Source: GWB1-37-8 sp964603935 (GTDB lineage Bacteria > Patescibacteriota > Microgenomatia > Levybacterales > UBA12049). From it: a DNA stretch of 27,802 nucleotides. Under the pieces are notes generated by a model, which saw only the letters and a list, made by a program, of their open reading frames with translations, made no database searches and was not told the DNA's origin. The translations under genes were made by a program, and so were the position numbers. This document shows, one piece after another, positions 20,263-27,792 of this stretch. The stretch's first letter is position 1, and each line of letters opens with the position of its first letter. The DNA lies in the NCBI GenBank assembly GCA_964603935.1, contig CAZRWL010000014.1:1-27802 (forward strand), given 5' to 3'.

Positions 20263-21582
20263 ATGGAAACTTTATCTCCTCTTGAAGGAGGACCGAAAAA
20301 TCTTCAAGAATATAAACAATTTTTCTCTTCTCCCGAAAATGATTTAACGGCTTTTCATTCTGTTGATAAATTAAGAGGGGACGTAGAGAGTTTGAGGAAT
20401 TGGGGAAAGACTAAGGTATTAGCAGAACAGGAGATTGCAGACCTGCCTCAAGACATAATGCATATATTGATTGATCGTTTTTCAGCCTTTATAGATAATT
20501 TGCCTGCAGGGCATAGCAGAGGGCATTTTGAGAGAGATTTAATAAGCTCCATAATTTTTCAGCAGGATCCTTATGTGGGCAGTTTGGACGCCGTAGAGCG
20601 TTTGGTAGGGATTTTGGGAGGAACATTTCATGATATTGGTAATTCCGTTGTAAATAGACATGAAGAGACAAAAAGATTTTGTTCTCATGCTGAAGTCAGC
20701 GCATACTTGTTTGGGGAAATTGCAAAAGATATTATTCCGGAAAATTTGATGAAATTAACGCAATTTTCTATTGCGGCTCACACACATTATTTGGAAGAAA
20801 TTCCTGTTGAGATAGATATTAACGGGGAAAAAACGAAAGTGGTTAAAAAGCCCTACGATGTTGATCTGGTTGATGGAAACAAAGCCGGAGTTTGGCTGAC
20901 TCAATGGGCAGACAGGCTTGATGCACAAGGTTTCATTATGTTCGTAAGACATGGCTTGACTAAGATAAAAGCGACCGAAAATTATGCTTCCGATCAGGGT
21001 TTTCATCAGGCAAGTGAAGACCAAGATGAAGATTTTCGGCATCATTTTAATCCGAAATTAAGAAGCGATGAAAACAGACAAAGAGAGCAAAGCAGTAGCG
21101 CAAGGAATATTCTGGAACATATAAAAATGTTTGCGGATTCAGGCCGTGACAGAAGTGCATCTGTATATTCCCAACATGATTCGGATTTCTATTCAAATAA
21201 TCTTACAGCGCCATCAAGGGAAGAACAGCAGGAATTTACAAAAGCAGTATTGGACAAAGAAAAAGCAAGCCGTTTCTCGGAAGAAGATAGCTTGAAAGCT
21301 GTTGATGTATTTAAGAAGATTGCAGGAATAATAGAGCCAGGAGCAGACATAGAAGAAGTACTTAAAATGTTTGATAATAAATTTAATTTATTGACTTTGG
21401 AAGAAAGGAAGCAATGGTCAAACGGATTCAGCGTTTTACCCGAATTGCATAAGAAATGGTACGAAAGGACAAGGGGGAAGCTTAATTTGGCTTCGGAAGT
21501 TATAAGGGATAATCCTTTATTTTTAAATGCGTGGGAATTGGCTAGGGAAAAACTTGAAAATTTTCGGCCTATTGACAACTAA
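20263..21582 (+). CDS. HD-domain phosphohydrolase-like protein
   Basis: 439 residues from the second of two adjacent ATGs (20260 adds one Met). The HD superfamily metal-binding pattern is readable: a leading His in AGHSRGHFERD, the His-Asp pair in TFHDIGNS (about residues 123-124), CSHAEVSAYL and AAHTHYLE helices and the closing Asp in WADRLDAQG. Such proteins hydrolyse phosphomonoesters or phosphodiesters of nucleotides. The substrate here is unknown. The C-terminal 180 residues are charged, helical and not recognised. No membrane segment. The next gene's -35 box lies just before its stop codon. Confidence 0.8.
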   Translation: METLSPLEGGPKNLQEYKQFFSSPENDLTAFHSVDKLRGDVESLRNWGKTKVLAEQEIADLPQDIMHILIDRFSAFIDNLPAGHSRGHFERDLISSIIFQQDPYVGSLDAVERLVGILGGTFHDIGNSVVNRHEETKRFCSHAEVSAYLFGEIAKDIIPENLMKLTQFSIAAHTHYLEEIPVEIDINGEKTKVVKKPYDVDLVDGNKAGVWLTQWADRLDAQGFIMFVRHGLTKIKATENYASDQGFHQASEDQDEDFRHHFNPKLRSDENRQREQSSSARNILEHIKMFADSGRDRSASVYSQHDSDFYSNNLTAPSREEQQEFTKAVLDKEKASRFSEEDSLKAVDVFKKIAGIIEPGADIEEVLKMFDNKFNLLTLEERKQWSNGFSVLPELHKKWYERTRGKLNLASEVIRDNPLFLNAWELAREKLENFRPIDN

Positions 21583-21600
21583 CGAAAAATTGTTAAGAAT
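21572..21600 (+). promoter_or_regulatory. Promoter of the DUF5667 gene
   Basis: TTGACA 21572-21577, 16-base spacer, TAAGAA (21594-21599), then eight bases to GTG 21608. It overlaps the 3' end of the HD-domain gene. Confidence 0.6.
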
Positions 21601-21607
21601 AGATAGT

Positions 21608-22606
21608 GTGAGGAAGTTATTAATTTTTCTTCTCGGTTTTAGTTTGTTGTCTCTGATTGCTGTTTTTGCCTCAACTTCAGTATCCGCTTATCATCGGCAG
21701 GATGTCTTGGGAGTTGCTGTTCAGGAAACCTTGTCTATCCCTCCGACCTCGGACGGACCGGGACTTATTCTTCCGGACAGCCCCTTATTTTTTCTTGACA
21801 AATTAAAACAGGAATTCCGTCTCCTTTTGGCATTTACTCCTGAACAAAAAGCCAAAATCCACAACGCTATTGCCGGGGAAAGATTGGCGGAATTGCAGAT
21901 TATGCTTGTGAAAAACAATGTTGCAGGCGTTAGGGTTGGTCTGCAGGGAGTGTCGGACAATTTGAAATCAGCGTCCAAAGACCTTGATGACGCAAAACTG
22001 ACAGGCAGAAATATAAGCTTACTCGCCAAAGAGATAAACGATTCTATCAAAGAGAAAGACAATAAATTTTCTGTTTTGGAGAATAAGGCAACGGGTGAAA
22101 TAAAAGCGCATGTTGCAGCTGCAAAAAAATCTCTCAGGAGCTCCAAGGTAGAAGTTGAAGATAATCTGCCGGAAGATTTGCTTGAAAACGAAATGGAGGA
22201 TGATTTAGACAGGGAAATTGAAGATCACATCAATAATGCTACGGATTCCGCAAAAGGTATAAATCGGGCAATAGATGTTCTAACCAGGCTTGCGGATGAA
22301 GCGGAAAGGAAAAATCAGGAGCACCGCAGAGAAGCATTATTAAAAGCGATTGAAGTAAAGAATGAGGTGTTTGGAAAACAACAGGAAAAACTTACGGAAG
22401 CAGAAAATAAGGCGCAGGAAAAAATAACAGAGGCAAGAAAGAAAGCTTTGGAAAAAGCCAAAGAAGCAGCCGGTAAAATCGATGAAGCGGTGAAAAAATT
22501 TGACGAAGCAAGGAATAAAGCGAATGAGGTAAAAAGCAGTGAAAATAATTCCGGCAGCGGAAAATCTTCGGAGCCAAGTAGCTCCGGCAAAAGCGGCAAA
22601 GACTAA
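21608..22606 (+). CDS. Secreted DUF5667 protein with long coiled coil
   Basis: 332 residues from GTG 21608, which places the signal sequence VRKLLIFLLGFSLLSLIAVF at the very N-terminus and fits the adjacent -10 box. An upstream ATG at 21527 would put 27 extra residues, coded inside the HD gene, in front of it. Residues 50-110 carry the DUF5667 hallmark ILPDSPLFFLDKLKQEFRLL ... FTPEQKAKIHNAIAGERLAE. The remaining 200 residues are an E/K/A-rich coiled coil, ending in a serine/glycine tail. DUF5667 proteins are widespread in CPR and Actinobacteria; function unknown, with an envelope structural role likely. Confidence 0.85.
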   Translation: MRKLLIFLLGFSLLSLIAVFASTSVSAYHRQDVLGVAVQETLSIPPTSDGPGLILPDSPLFFLDKLKQEFRLLLAFTPEQKAKIHNAIAGERLAELQIMLVKNNVAGVRVGLQGVSDNLKSASKDLDDAKLTGRNISLLAKEINDSIKEKDNKFSVLENKATGEIKAHVAAAKKSLRSSKVEVEDNLPEDLLENEMEDDLDREIEDHINNATDSAKGINRAIDVLTRLADEAERKNQEHRREALLKAIEVKNEVFGKQQEKLTEAENKAQEKITEARKKALEKAKEAAGKIDEAVKKFDEARNKANEVKSSENNSGSGKSSEPSSSGKSGKD

Positions 22607-22629
22607 GTTCCTCTCAAATTTATATTATT

Positions 22630-23412
22630 TTAATCTGTCAGAGTTTTTAAAATTTTCCACGATTTTCTTGTTTCTTTTTCTCCAATAGTCTCAAGAGTAA
22701 CAAACTTTTTGTAATCAATATCGTTAAGTATAGATATCAGGTTTTTGAGATTTAAGTTACCGTCGTTTAAAGCAAGATGAGCAGACCCTTTTTTCCCGTC
22801 GTGCAGGTGGATGTCGTATATGCTGTTTTTGTTTTCATCGATAATTTCCAGCACATTTTCTCCGTCTTTTAATAAATGCCCTGTGTCTATTGTGATTCCC
22901 GCATGTGGCTGAATAGCTTTCGCAAGACTTTTAATTTGTTTACGGTTTTGAGGGAAAGGAATTTGTGTATTGCCTGAATAAGATAGGTTCTCAACGGAAA
23001 TGGGCAAATCGGAAGAACCAGAAAGCCGTTTTATAAAAGCAGTTGTTTTTTTAAGCGCTTGGCTTTCATCCCAAAAATTGGGATATCTTTCAGCGTGAAT
23101 TGTCATTGTTTCTGCATTTAAGGCTATGCCAATTGCCATGGATTTTTTTAAAATTGAAATAGTTGCTTCTGCTATTTCACGATGCGGGGAAAGAAGTGCA
23201 ATATCCATAAAAGGAGCGTGAAGTATGACGCGATAGCTCATTAACAATTTTTTTAGAATATTTATATCTTGTTTGGTGAGAGATGTATCTTCGATAAGTA
23301 TTTCTATATGTCCAACGCCATTAAGACTGTTAATAAATTTGATCTGCCGTTTCCAATCTTTTTTGTTTCTATTGAATATGTTAAGGAAAACTCCAAGACT
23401 ATATTTTCTCAT
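22630..23412 (-). CDS. Sugar-phosphate isomerase/AP-endonuclease-like TIM-barrel protein
   Basis: 260 residues. The pattern matches the xylose-isomerase-like / endonuclease IV superfamily: VILHAPFMDIAL (strand with His), MTIHAERYPN (His), ISVENLSYSG (Glu), GITIDTGHLL (Asp and His), DIHLHDG (His-x-His) and VTLETIG (Glu). These supply the metal ligands of the barrel. At this length it is closer to sugar-phosphate isomerases/epimerases than to classical Nfo, but DNA-repair activity cannot be excluded. Its start overlaps the nucleotidyltransferase stop by four bases, so the two are co-translated. Confidence 0.8.
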   Translation of the reverse strand: MRKYSLGVFLNIFNRNKKDWKRQIKFINSLNGVGHIEILIEDTSLTKQDINILKKLLMSYRVILHAPFMDIALLSPHREIAEATISILKKSMAIGIALNAETMTIHAERYPNFWDESQALKKTTAFIKRLSGSSDLPISVENLSYSGNTQIPFPQNRKQIKSLAKAIQPHAGITIDTGHLLKDGENVLEIIDENKNSIYDIHLHDGKKGSAHLALNDGNLNLKNLISILNDIDYKKFVTLETIGEKETRKSWKILKTLTD

Positions 23413-24470
23413 TGAAATTTCCTCATGGCTTCCTCCAAAACTTGTGGAGAAAAAACATTCTTCCTATCATGAGCTCTAAGGACATTTATGTCTTCTCTTC
23501 TAAAATATTTTCTTTCTTGTTTTGCTCTTTGCCTTAGCCGCTCCTCAAATGTTTGTATAATTTGCCCTATATCTCCATTTCTATCCAGCATAATTTCGTA
23601 TTTTGGGAACGCGTGGTTATGGTGGTCGCCAGTATATAGATGTCCGCTAGCAACAATTATGCTTGGAATGTTTGCAATAGAGCTTCCGTCTGCTTGTAAG
23701 TTTTGGTTAACTAAAAATGTGTACGGCTCGCCGAGAAAATTATATTGGGTAAATGAGGTGATTGGGTAAAGTTCATGTTTATAATCCAAAACGGGTTGAA
23801 TTTGATTACCGTTTTTATTTGCAGCTAATTTTAAATCAGTATCAAATTCAGCTCGAAAGGTTGAGAGAGGAAGTATTTTTACGCTCACAATAAAATCTTC
23901 TACTTTGAATTTTTCACTCATAAGCGCTGCTTTTTGACTATGCATAAGTTCTGGAAAACGAGCTGCGCGTTCGTAAAAGCGCTCAGCTTGAATTGCATCA
24001 ATACCGGCTTTCGAGTTAAAGGCGTTACTTGTTTGTTCCCGCGTAAAAAATGCAGGATCAACAATATAAAACAGATCAATGTCGGATGGGTCGGGAGCGC
24101 CCCGGACGCAATAAAACTTACCGTAGCTCACTGAGCCTCCAACTACAATTCCGCGTACAGATTCAGGTGCAGTATTCACAAGTCTTTCAAGGGTCTGCAG
24201 TCGCTTGGACGTTTCAGCAACGGCTTCAATGAAACTAGGTTGACGCCTATTATCAATAGAGATATTTGGTGATGTAAACGCGGGGGAGAGCTTAGGCCCA
24301 TTTCTTATGATTGTAGCAGTAAGTTCTTCGAGGAAAGTATTAGCATTTCCCAGAGATCTTTGGACCCGCCATTGCTCCTCAAGACTTGCTGCTGCTTCTC
24401 CAATAATCCAACGCTTTTCTATGGGATTTATTTCTTGTCTGTTTGGTAATCCAGATATGAAACGTTCCAT
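23409..24470 (-). CDS. Nucleotidyltransferase-fold protein
   Basis: 353 residues. The central signature is VVGGSVSYGKFYCVRGAPDP followed by SDIDLFYIV: the GGS helix-turn (residues 111-113) and the D-x-D metal pair (Asp130, Asp132) of the polymerase-beta nucleotidyltransferase superfamily. A later carboxylate that would complete the triad may be in FRAEFDTDLKLA. The N-terminal helical part and C-terminal basic region (RLRQRAKQERKYFRRED) are not recognised. It heads a two-gene operon with the TIM-barrel protein. The substrate may be a nucleotide, RNA end or antibiotic-like sugar; the sequence does not decide. Confidence 0.75.
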   Translation of the reverse strand: MERFISGLPNRQEINPIEKRWIIGEAAASLEEQWRVQRSLGNANTFLEELTATIIRNGPKLSPAFTSPNISIDNRRQPSFIEAVAETSKRLQTLERLVNTAPESVRGIVVGGSVSYGKFYCVRGAPDPSDIDLFYIVDPAFFTREQTSNAFNSKAGIDAIQAERFYERAARFPELMHSQKAALMSEKFKVEDFIVSVKILPLSTFRAEFDTDLKLAANKNGNQIQPVLDYKHELYPITSFTQYNFLGEPYTFLVNQNLQADGSSIANIPSIIVASGHLYTGDHHNHAFPKYEIMLDRNGDIGQIIQTFEERLRQRAKQERKYFRREDINVLRAHDRKNVFSPQVLEEAMRKFQ

Positions 24471-24487
24471 AGTAATTATTGTTTGTA

Positions 24488-24516
24488 AGTATACTCTAAA
24501 TGTATGCGTTAAACAA
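24488..24516 (-). promoter_or_regulatory. Promoter of the nucleotidyltransferase operon
   Basis: Reverse strand: TTGTTT (24516-24511), 17-base spacer, TATACT (24493-24488). The ATG at 24470 follows 17 bases later, so the leader is about 10 bases. Confidence 0.55.
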
Positions 24517-24529
24517 TTGATTGGTATGG

Positions 24530-24558
24530 TTGTAAAAATTTTTGTGTTCTAGTATTAT
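24530..24558 (+). promoter_or_regulatory. Promoter of the SpoU methyltransferase gene
   Basis: TTGTAA 24530-24535, 17-base spacer, TATTAT 24553-24558, seven bases to ATG 24566. Divergent from the nucleotidyltransferase promoter. Confidence 0.6.
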
Positions 24559-24565
24559 TAAACGC

Positions 24566-25099
24566 ATGATAAAGTTGGGAGCTGCGGAGTTGAGAACTGC
24601 AAAAGTTTCTGACGAGCAAAGAAAAAAGATTAAAAAGAATCCGATTTATATTGTTTTGGATAACGTGATGGATACATATAATATCGGATCGATTTTTCGC
24701 TTGGCTGATGCGGTGGCTGCGGAAAAAGTTATTTTGTGCGGACAGACAGAAACCCCGCCCCACACGCGGATTAAAAAAGCATCTATTAACACAACAGAGT
24801 GGGTTGAGTGGGAGCATTTTGATACAGCAAAATCAGCAATTAAAAATTTAAAATTAAAAATTAAAAATTTACGCGTTATTGCCGTAGAACAGGATAAAAG
24901 AAGTATCGCTTATGATCAGGCGGATTATTCTTTTCCAATTGCTTTGGTTGTGGGACATGAGACAACCGGAGTTTCCAAAGAAGTTTTGGATCTGGCCGAC
25001 CAAATCGTCGAAATTCCAATGTGGGGAGTGAATAAATCCCTTAATGTGATGGTAAGTTTGGGAATAGTCTTGTATAGAATGATGGAGAATTTTAGGTAA
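24566..25099 (+). CDS. SpoU/TrmH-family RNA 2'-O-methyltransferase
   Basis: 177 residues. All three SPOUT knot motifs are present: motif 1 DNVMDTYNIGSIFRLADA, motif 2 IALVVGHETTGVSKEVL and motif 3 VEIPMWGVNKSLNVMVSLGI. These bind S-adenosylmethionine in a trefoil knot and methylate a ribose in tRNA or rRNA. The target is not predictable. The start ATG 24566 sits seven bases after a -10 box; an earlier TTG at 24542 would lie in the promoter. A short AT microrepeat (24836-24872) encodes the KNLKLKIKNLR segment in frame. Confidence 0.9.
   Translation: MIKLGAAELRTAKVSDEQRKKIKKNPIYIVLDNVMDTYNIGSIFRLADAVAAEKVILCGQTETPPHTRIKKASINTTEWVEWEHFDTAKSAIKNLKLKIKNLRVIAVEQDKRSIAYDQADYSFPIALVVGHETTGVSKEVLDLADQIVEIPMWGVNKSLNVMVSLGIVLYRMMENFR
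24836..24872 (+). repeat. AT-rich microrepeat inside the SpoU gene
   Basis: Tandem aattaaaaa/tttaaaatt units encode alternating K-N-L-K residues in a surface region between the first and second knot motifs. Similar in type to the ttcaaaa repeats in mreB and dprA. Confidence 0.55.
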
Positions 25100-25120
25100 A
25101 AAGAGTATGTGCCAAGCTAA

Positions 25121-25135
25121 TCCACCCCGAGGGTG
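25121..25135 (+). other. Short GC hairpin after the SpoU gene
   Basis: ccacccc-gagggtgg forms a six-pair stem with a three-base loop, 22 bases after the stop codon. There is no U-tract, so it is a weak terminator at best. Similar CACCC..GGGTG hairpins follow topA (20204-20216) and border the caspase-like gene. Confidence 0.4.
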
Positions 25136-25218
25136 GACGGGTTCATATAGGAGGAACTCAGTTCATCAATTTTCCAAACACTAGAAGAAATCTGTAGGTG
25201 GGTCAGCAAGACTACTCA

Positions 25219-25247
25219 TTGACTCTGGAAAATATTTATGTTTTAAT
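25219..25247 (+). promoter_or_regulatory. Promoter of the small membrane protein gene
   Basis: TTGACT 25219-25224, 17-base spacer, TTTAAT 25242-25247, six bases to ATG 25254. Confidence 0.6.
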
Positions 25248-25253
25248 TAAATC

Positions 25254-25556
25254 ATGAGATATGTTTTGTACATCTTACTCGCTCTTAGTGCTTTACTAAA
25301 TTTATCTAATACACTAGGCGGTGCAAATAATGGACTGGCAATAATTCAACTACTGTGCGTGCTAGTTGGAGCAATAGCCTTTCTGCTTTCTATATATGGA
25401 TATATTAAGAAAACTTCATGGAGAAAAAATGTAATATATTCAGGATTAGGATTAACTTTTTTTGCGGGCTTAATATCTCTTCTAGGAGCTCCTGTTTGGA
25501 TAGTTCAGCTAGGATCACCCATTCTCATAGCTGTAATCCTGCCCGTTGTTGAATAA
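25254..25556 (+). CDS. Small integral membrane protein
   Basis: 100 residues with three or four hydrophobic helices: about residues 3-20 (YVLYILLALSALLNLSNT), 27-50 (GLAIIQLLCVLVGAIAFLLS), 60-76 and 79-97. A short basic loop (KKTSWRKN) after the second helix is probably cytoplasmic by the positive-inside rule. No recognised family and no partner gene nearby. It has its own leaderless-type promoter and is followed by 164 non-coding bases. Confidence 0.7.
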   Translation: MRYVLYILLALSALLNLSNTLGGANNGLAIIQLLCVLVGAIAFLLSIYGYIKKTSWRKNVIYSGLGLTFFAGLISLLGAPVWIVQLGSPILIAVILPVVE

Positions 25557-25674
25557 TCTCTATTTGTTGGAGAAGATATTGGGGACTATCCTCGGAAGTG
25601 GCGATAAATCAATTCAAAAATAAGAATAAAAAATCGCTTGCTTGTTTTCGTGCCGAAATCCCGATGTGTTAGCT

Positions 25675-25698
25675 TCTTAACACCTCCGAGGTGATAAT
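25675..25698 (+). repeat. Left 24-bp direct repeat of the caspase-like gene
   Basis: Contains the palindrome cacctccgaggtg followed by gataat. The same 24 bases recur with two mismatches at 27360-27383, just past the stop codon of the caspase-like gene. In this copy gataat (25693-25698) may be the -10 box of that gene, with the palindrome as an overlapping operator. Confidence 0.7.
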
Positions 25699-25720
25699 GT
25701 TATTTGCGTAGAAAGGGAAA

Positions 25721-27352
25721 ATGTTGTTTAATAAAGATGTTATGGAGGAAGGGGCGTTAAGTCAAGAACTGCCGGCAAAAACTGCGGAAAACCAGCGTCA
25801 TAGCATTTTGGATCAAACGGAGTCGGATAGACTTACAACTTCTCAATTGACTTTCGACGATGTAAACACCAAATCCGTTGAGCCTTCCGATTTGTTACCT
25901 GCGATTGGAAGCTTATCTGGGCTTATCAATTCAAATAGAGAACTACTGACTAAAGCGGTGCGCGGAAATACTCGGGATTTTTATGTTGCAATTAGACTGT
26001 TAAACAGCGCATTCCGTTATTATTATGGATGTTATCCTTTGCTGAAAGATGGTTCTTCTTTCCGTGAGGATATTGTTGACTTTGTTAATTTTGGGGCAGA
26101 TTTATTGCGTGGCCATACGGACAAATTAGAAGAAACAGTTAATAGCAGTGAAAATTCCTATATCAGCGAAGAAGCTTTGCAATCTGCTGATTGGCTGGCT
26201 CGGATAGATGCGGAGTTTGCGGGCAAATTTAATAGTGATGGGAAGGCAATGGATCTTTTATTAAGGTATTTCGACAAAGCTGCAGGTTGGTCAAAAATAA
26301 AACCGCAATATAGGTATTGGTATCCCGATGTTCCGGTACTTAGGACAATTTTTGAATTTGGAAGTTCTTCTCAAGCTGAAAAAGGGAAATCCATGGTGGT
26401 AGATTTACTTAAACATACGGATCCCTTGGTCAGACAGGCAGGCATCAGAATGATTGCCGGCTGCGGCATGTCCCCGCGTAAAGAATTAATTAATAGTTAT
26501 ATGGGAGATATTGTTTCATCGGTTTTTGGCGTGGACGGCAGAAAAATGGCGGAAGTTTGGGGAGATACTACTTTTAAAAAGTCTATGTCTGCAGATGAGG
26601 AGAAGCGAAGGCAATTCTTATTTTTCAGAGATAACTTGGAGCAGTTATCCCAGCTTGAGGAGAGAAGGCCGGGAATAGGCAAGGTTTTGCAATCGGAATT
26701 TGGAATCAATGATTTTTCCAGGTACCCTTTGGAATTTCTTATTGCGCAATATGATCAAAAAGACAGTAAGGTTAATTTGCCAAACGGTGTAATAGTTTAT
26801 CCTCAATCCGACTGGAATGGAGCATACACCGGTATTGACCCTAAAGAAATGTTGGAAAGATTTTTCGATCAAATGAAGGGAAAGTATAGGATTACAGTTT
26901 GGGAAACAGGAAATACTCTTGGTCTGGTTAAAGCCTTAAATAAAACAAGACAAAAGTATGGACGCATCACGCTTGCCGTCATCGGAGGGCATGGGGAAAA
27001 AGATAATATCATGTTTGGCAGACCAGAACCTGCAACACAGTTTTCCGATAAAAGAAAAGTTCTTCAGCAGGAAGAAATAAGACGCAGGGGAGCTTCCGCG
27101 ATAAAACTTGCATTTGCAGATAACTCGACAGTAATTTTGGAATCTTGCAGTACCGGACAGCTTGGCGGAATTGGCCAGGAGATTTCAGAAATTGCGGGGG
27201 TTAAAATTATTGCTCCTGCGAAGGATGCATCGATCGCAGGTATAAAAGTTAATGAGCGCAAAGATGGAGAATCGGATTTCAACGTGTTTTATTTTGGAGA
27301 AAATGAAGAATTGGTTGCTACGCAGGTTTACAAGTCTGGTATTTTGCAGTAA
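25721..27352 (+). CDS. Caspase-fold (clan CD-like) peptidase domain protein
   Basis: 543 residues. The last 170 residues carry a clan CD-type His/Cys dyad: LAVIGGHGEKDNIMFG (His424) and TVILESCSTGQLGG (Cys476), each preceded by a hydrophobic strand, with IAPAKDAS following the cysteine region. This spacing and order (strand-HG ... strand-CS) match caspases, gingipains and related bacterial caspase-homologues. Residues 1-390 are mostly helical, with a HEAT-like stretch (DPLVRQAGIRMIAGCG). They may sense a signal or bind a partner. No signal peptide, so cytoplasmic. A Shine-Dalgarno-like AAAGGG precedes ATG 25721. Direct repeats flank the gene. A role in regulated proteolysis or cell death is inference. 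Confidence 0.75.
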   Translation: MLFNKDVMEEGALSQELPAKTAENQRHSILDQTESDRLTTSQLTFDDVNTKSVEPSDLLPAIGSLSGLINSNRELLTKAVRGNTRDFYVAIRLLNSAFRYYYGCYPLLKDGSSFREDIVDFVNFGADLLRGHTDKLEETVNSSENSYISEEALQSADWLARIDAEFAGKFNSDGKAMDLLLRYFDKAAGWSKIKPQYRYWYPDVPVLRTIFEFGSSSQAEKGKSMVVDLLKHTDPLVRQAGIRMIAGCGMSPRKELINSYMGDIVSSVFGVDGRKMAEVWGDTTFKKSMSADEEKRRQFLFFRDNLEQLSQLEERRPGIGKVLQSEFGINDFSRYPLEFLIAQYDQKDSKVNLPNGVIVYPQSDWNGAYTGIDPKEMLERFFDQMKGKYRITVWETGNTLGLVKALNKTRQKYGRITLAVIGGHGEKDNIMFGRPEPATQFSDKRKVLQQEEIRRRGASAIKLAFADNSTVILESCSTGQLGGIGQEISEIAGVKIIAPAKDASIAGIKVNERKDGESDFNVFYFGENEELVATQVYKSGILQ

Positions 27353-27359
27353 ATAGTCT

Positions 27360-27383
27360 TCCTAACACCTCCGAGGCGATAAT
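27360..27383 (+). repeat. Right 24-bp direct repeat of the caspase-like gene
   Basis: Matches 25675-25698 with two mismatches (one in the left part, and cg for tg at the end of the palindrome). It begins eight bases after the stop codon. It lies 36 bases before the rRNA -35 box, so it may alternatively be a regulatory motif. Confidence 0.7.
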
Positions 27384-27418
27384 ATGAGATGATAATGGAC
27401 TGTTTTACTACAGGCTTG

Positions 27419-27446
27419 TTGACATTTATAGGAAATTGTTTATAAT
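27419..27446 (+). promoter_or_regulatory. Ribosomal RNA operon promoter
   Basis: TTGACA 27419-27424, 16-base spacer, TATAAT 27441-27446: both hexamers perfect consensus, the best promoter in the window. Transcription should start near 27453, about 340 bases before the 16S rRNA. Confidence 0.85.
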
Positions 27447-27491
27447 AGCTGTTGGTATGTGAAAATCTCTATCGAAGTCTGGGAGAAATCG

Positions 27492-27514
27492 AACCCACCT
27501 TTGGTGGGTTTTTT
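27492..27514 (+). terminator. Terminator-like hairpin in the rRNA leader
   Basis: Stem aacccacc (27492-27499) with ggtgggtt (27503-27510), loop ttt, then further T residues. It resembles an intrinsic terminator, yet lies about 40 bases after the rRNA start site and ahead of 16S. It may attenuate rRNA synthesis, require antitermination, or end a separate RNA of about 60 bases. Confidence 0.7.
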
Positions 27515-27547
27515 CGTATACCTTAAGTAAATTAAAAATAGCATACG

Positions 27548-27620
27548 ACCCGCCCAAAGACGCTCTTTGAGCCGTGTCGCCTCAGGCGACTGAAAAGGCG
27601 AAAAGTAAGTCTAGGCGGGT
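27548..27620 (+). other. Structured domain of the rRNA leader
   Basis: acccgcc (27548-27554) pairs with ggcgggt (27614-27620), closing a domain that holds two hairpins: aaaga-cgc-tcttt (27556-27568) and gtcgcc-tca-ggcgac (27576-27590). The fold looks like a three-way junction. Function is not known; RNase processing or antitermination would fit. A boxA-like gctctttga overlaps the first hairpin. Confidence 0.6.
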
Positions 27621-27683
27621 AAGTTTTCTTTGCACATTAACAACTTGAGTCAAGCAGCAAATCAGAATCAGGATTCTTTTTGT

Positions 27684-27790
27684 AGGAGCATGTTTTTTTT
27701 GAACGTGTTCCTCGGTCAAGAAGTGGTAGGAATCTCCGCTTTTAGCGGAGTTTAACGTTGTTAGTTTGCAAAAATTAACTTCGTTAATTT
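27684..27790 (+). other. Three further hairpins before 16S rRNA
   Basis: A ten-pair stem ggagcatgtt/gaacgtgttcc (27686-27713, with G-U pairs), a stem ctccgct/agcggag (27734-27750) and an AT stem aaaattaac-ttc-gttaatttt (about 27771-27790) that runs into T8 directly before the 16S start. The last could expose or mask the processing site for the mature 5' end. Confidence 0.5.
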
Positions 27791-27792
27791 TT

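Noticed and set aside
21527..21607. Upstream ATG extension of the DUF5667 gene overlapping the HD-domain gene
   Set aside because: The signal sequence begins at GTG 21608 and a -10 box ends just before it; the extension would put 27 polar residues ahead of the signal peptide and is coded inside the previous gene.
27450..27505. Reverse-strand sequence resembling a tRNA T-arm (gggttcgattt)
   Set aside because: The T-stem does not pair properly and no D-arm, anticodon arm or acceptor stem could be found around it.
27459..27530. A 23-codon GTG-started ORF in the rRNA leader that reads through the terminator hairpin
   Set aside because: An open frame of this size is expected by chance, and there is no ribosome-binding site; the region is better explained as structured leader RNA.
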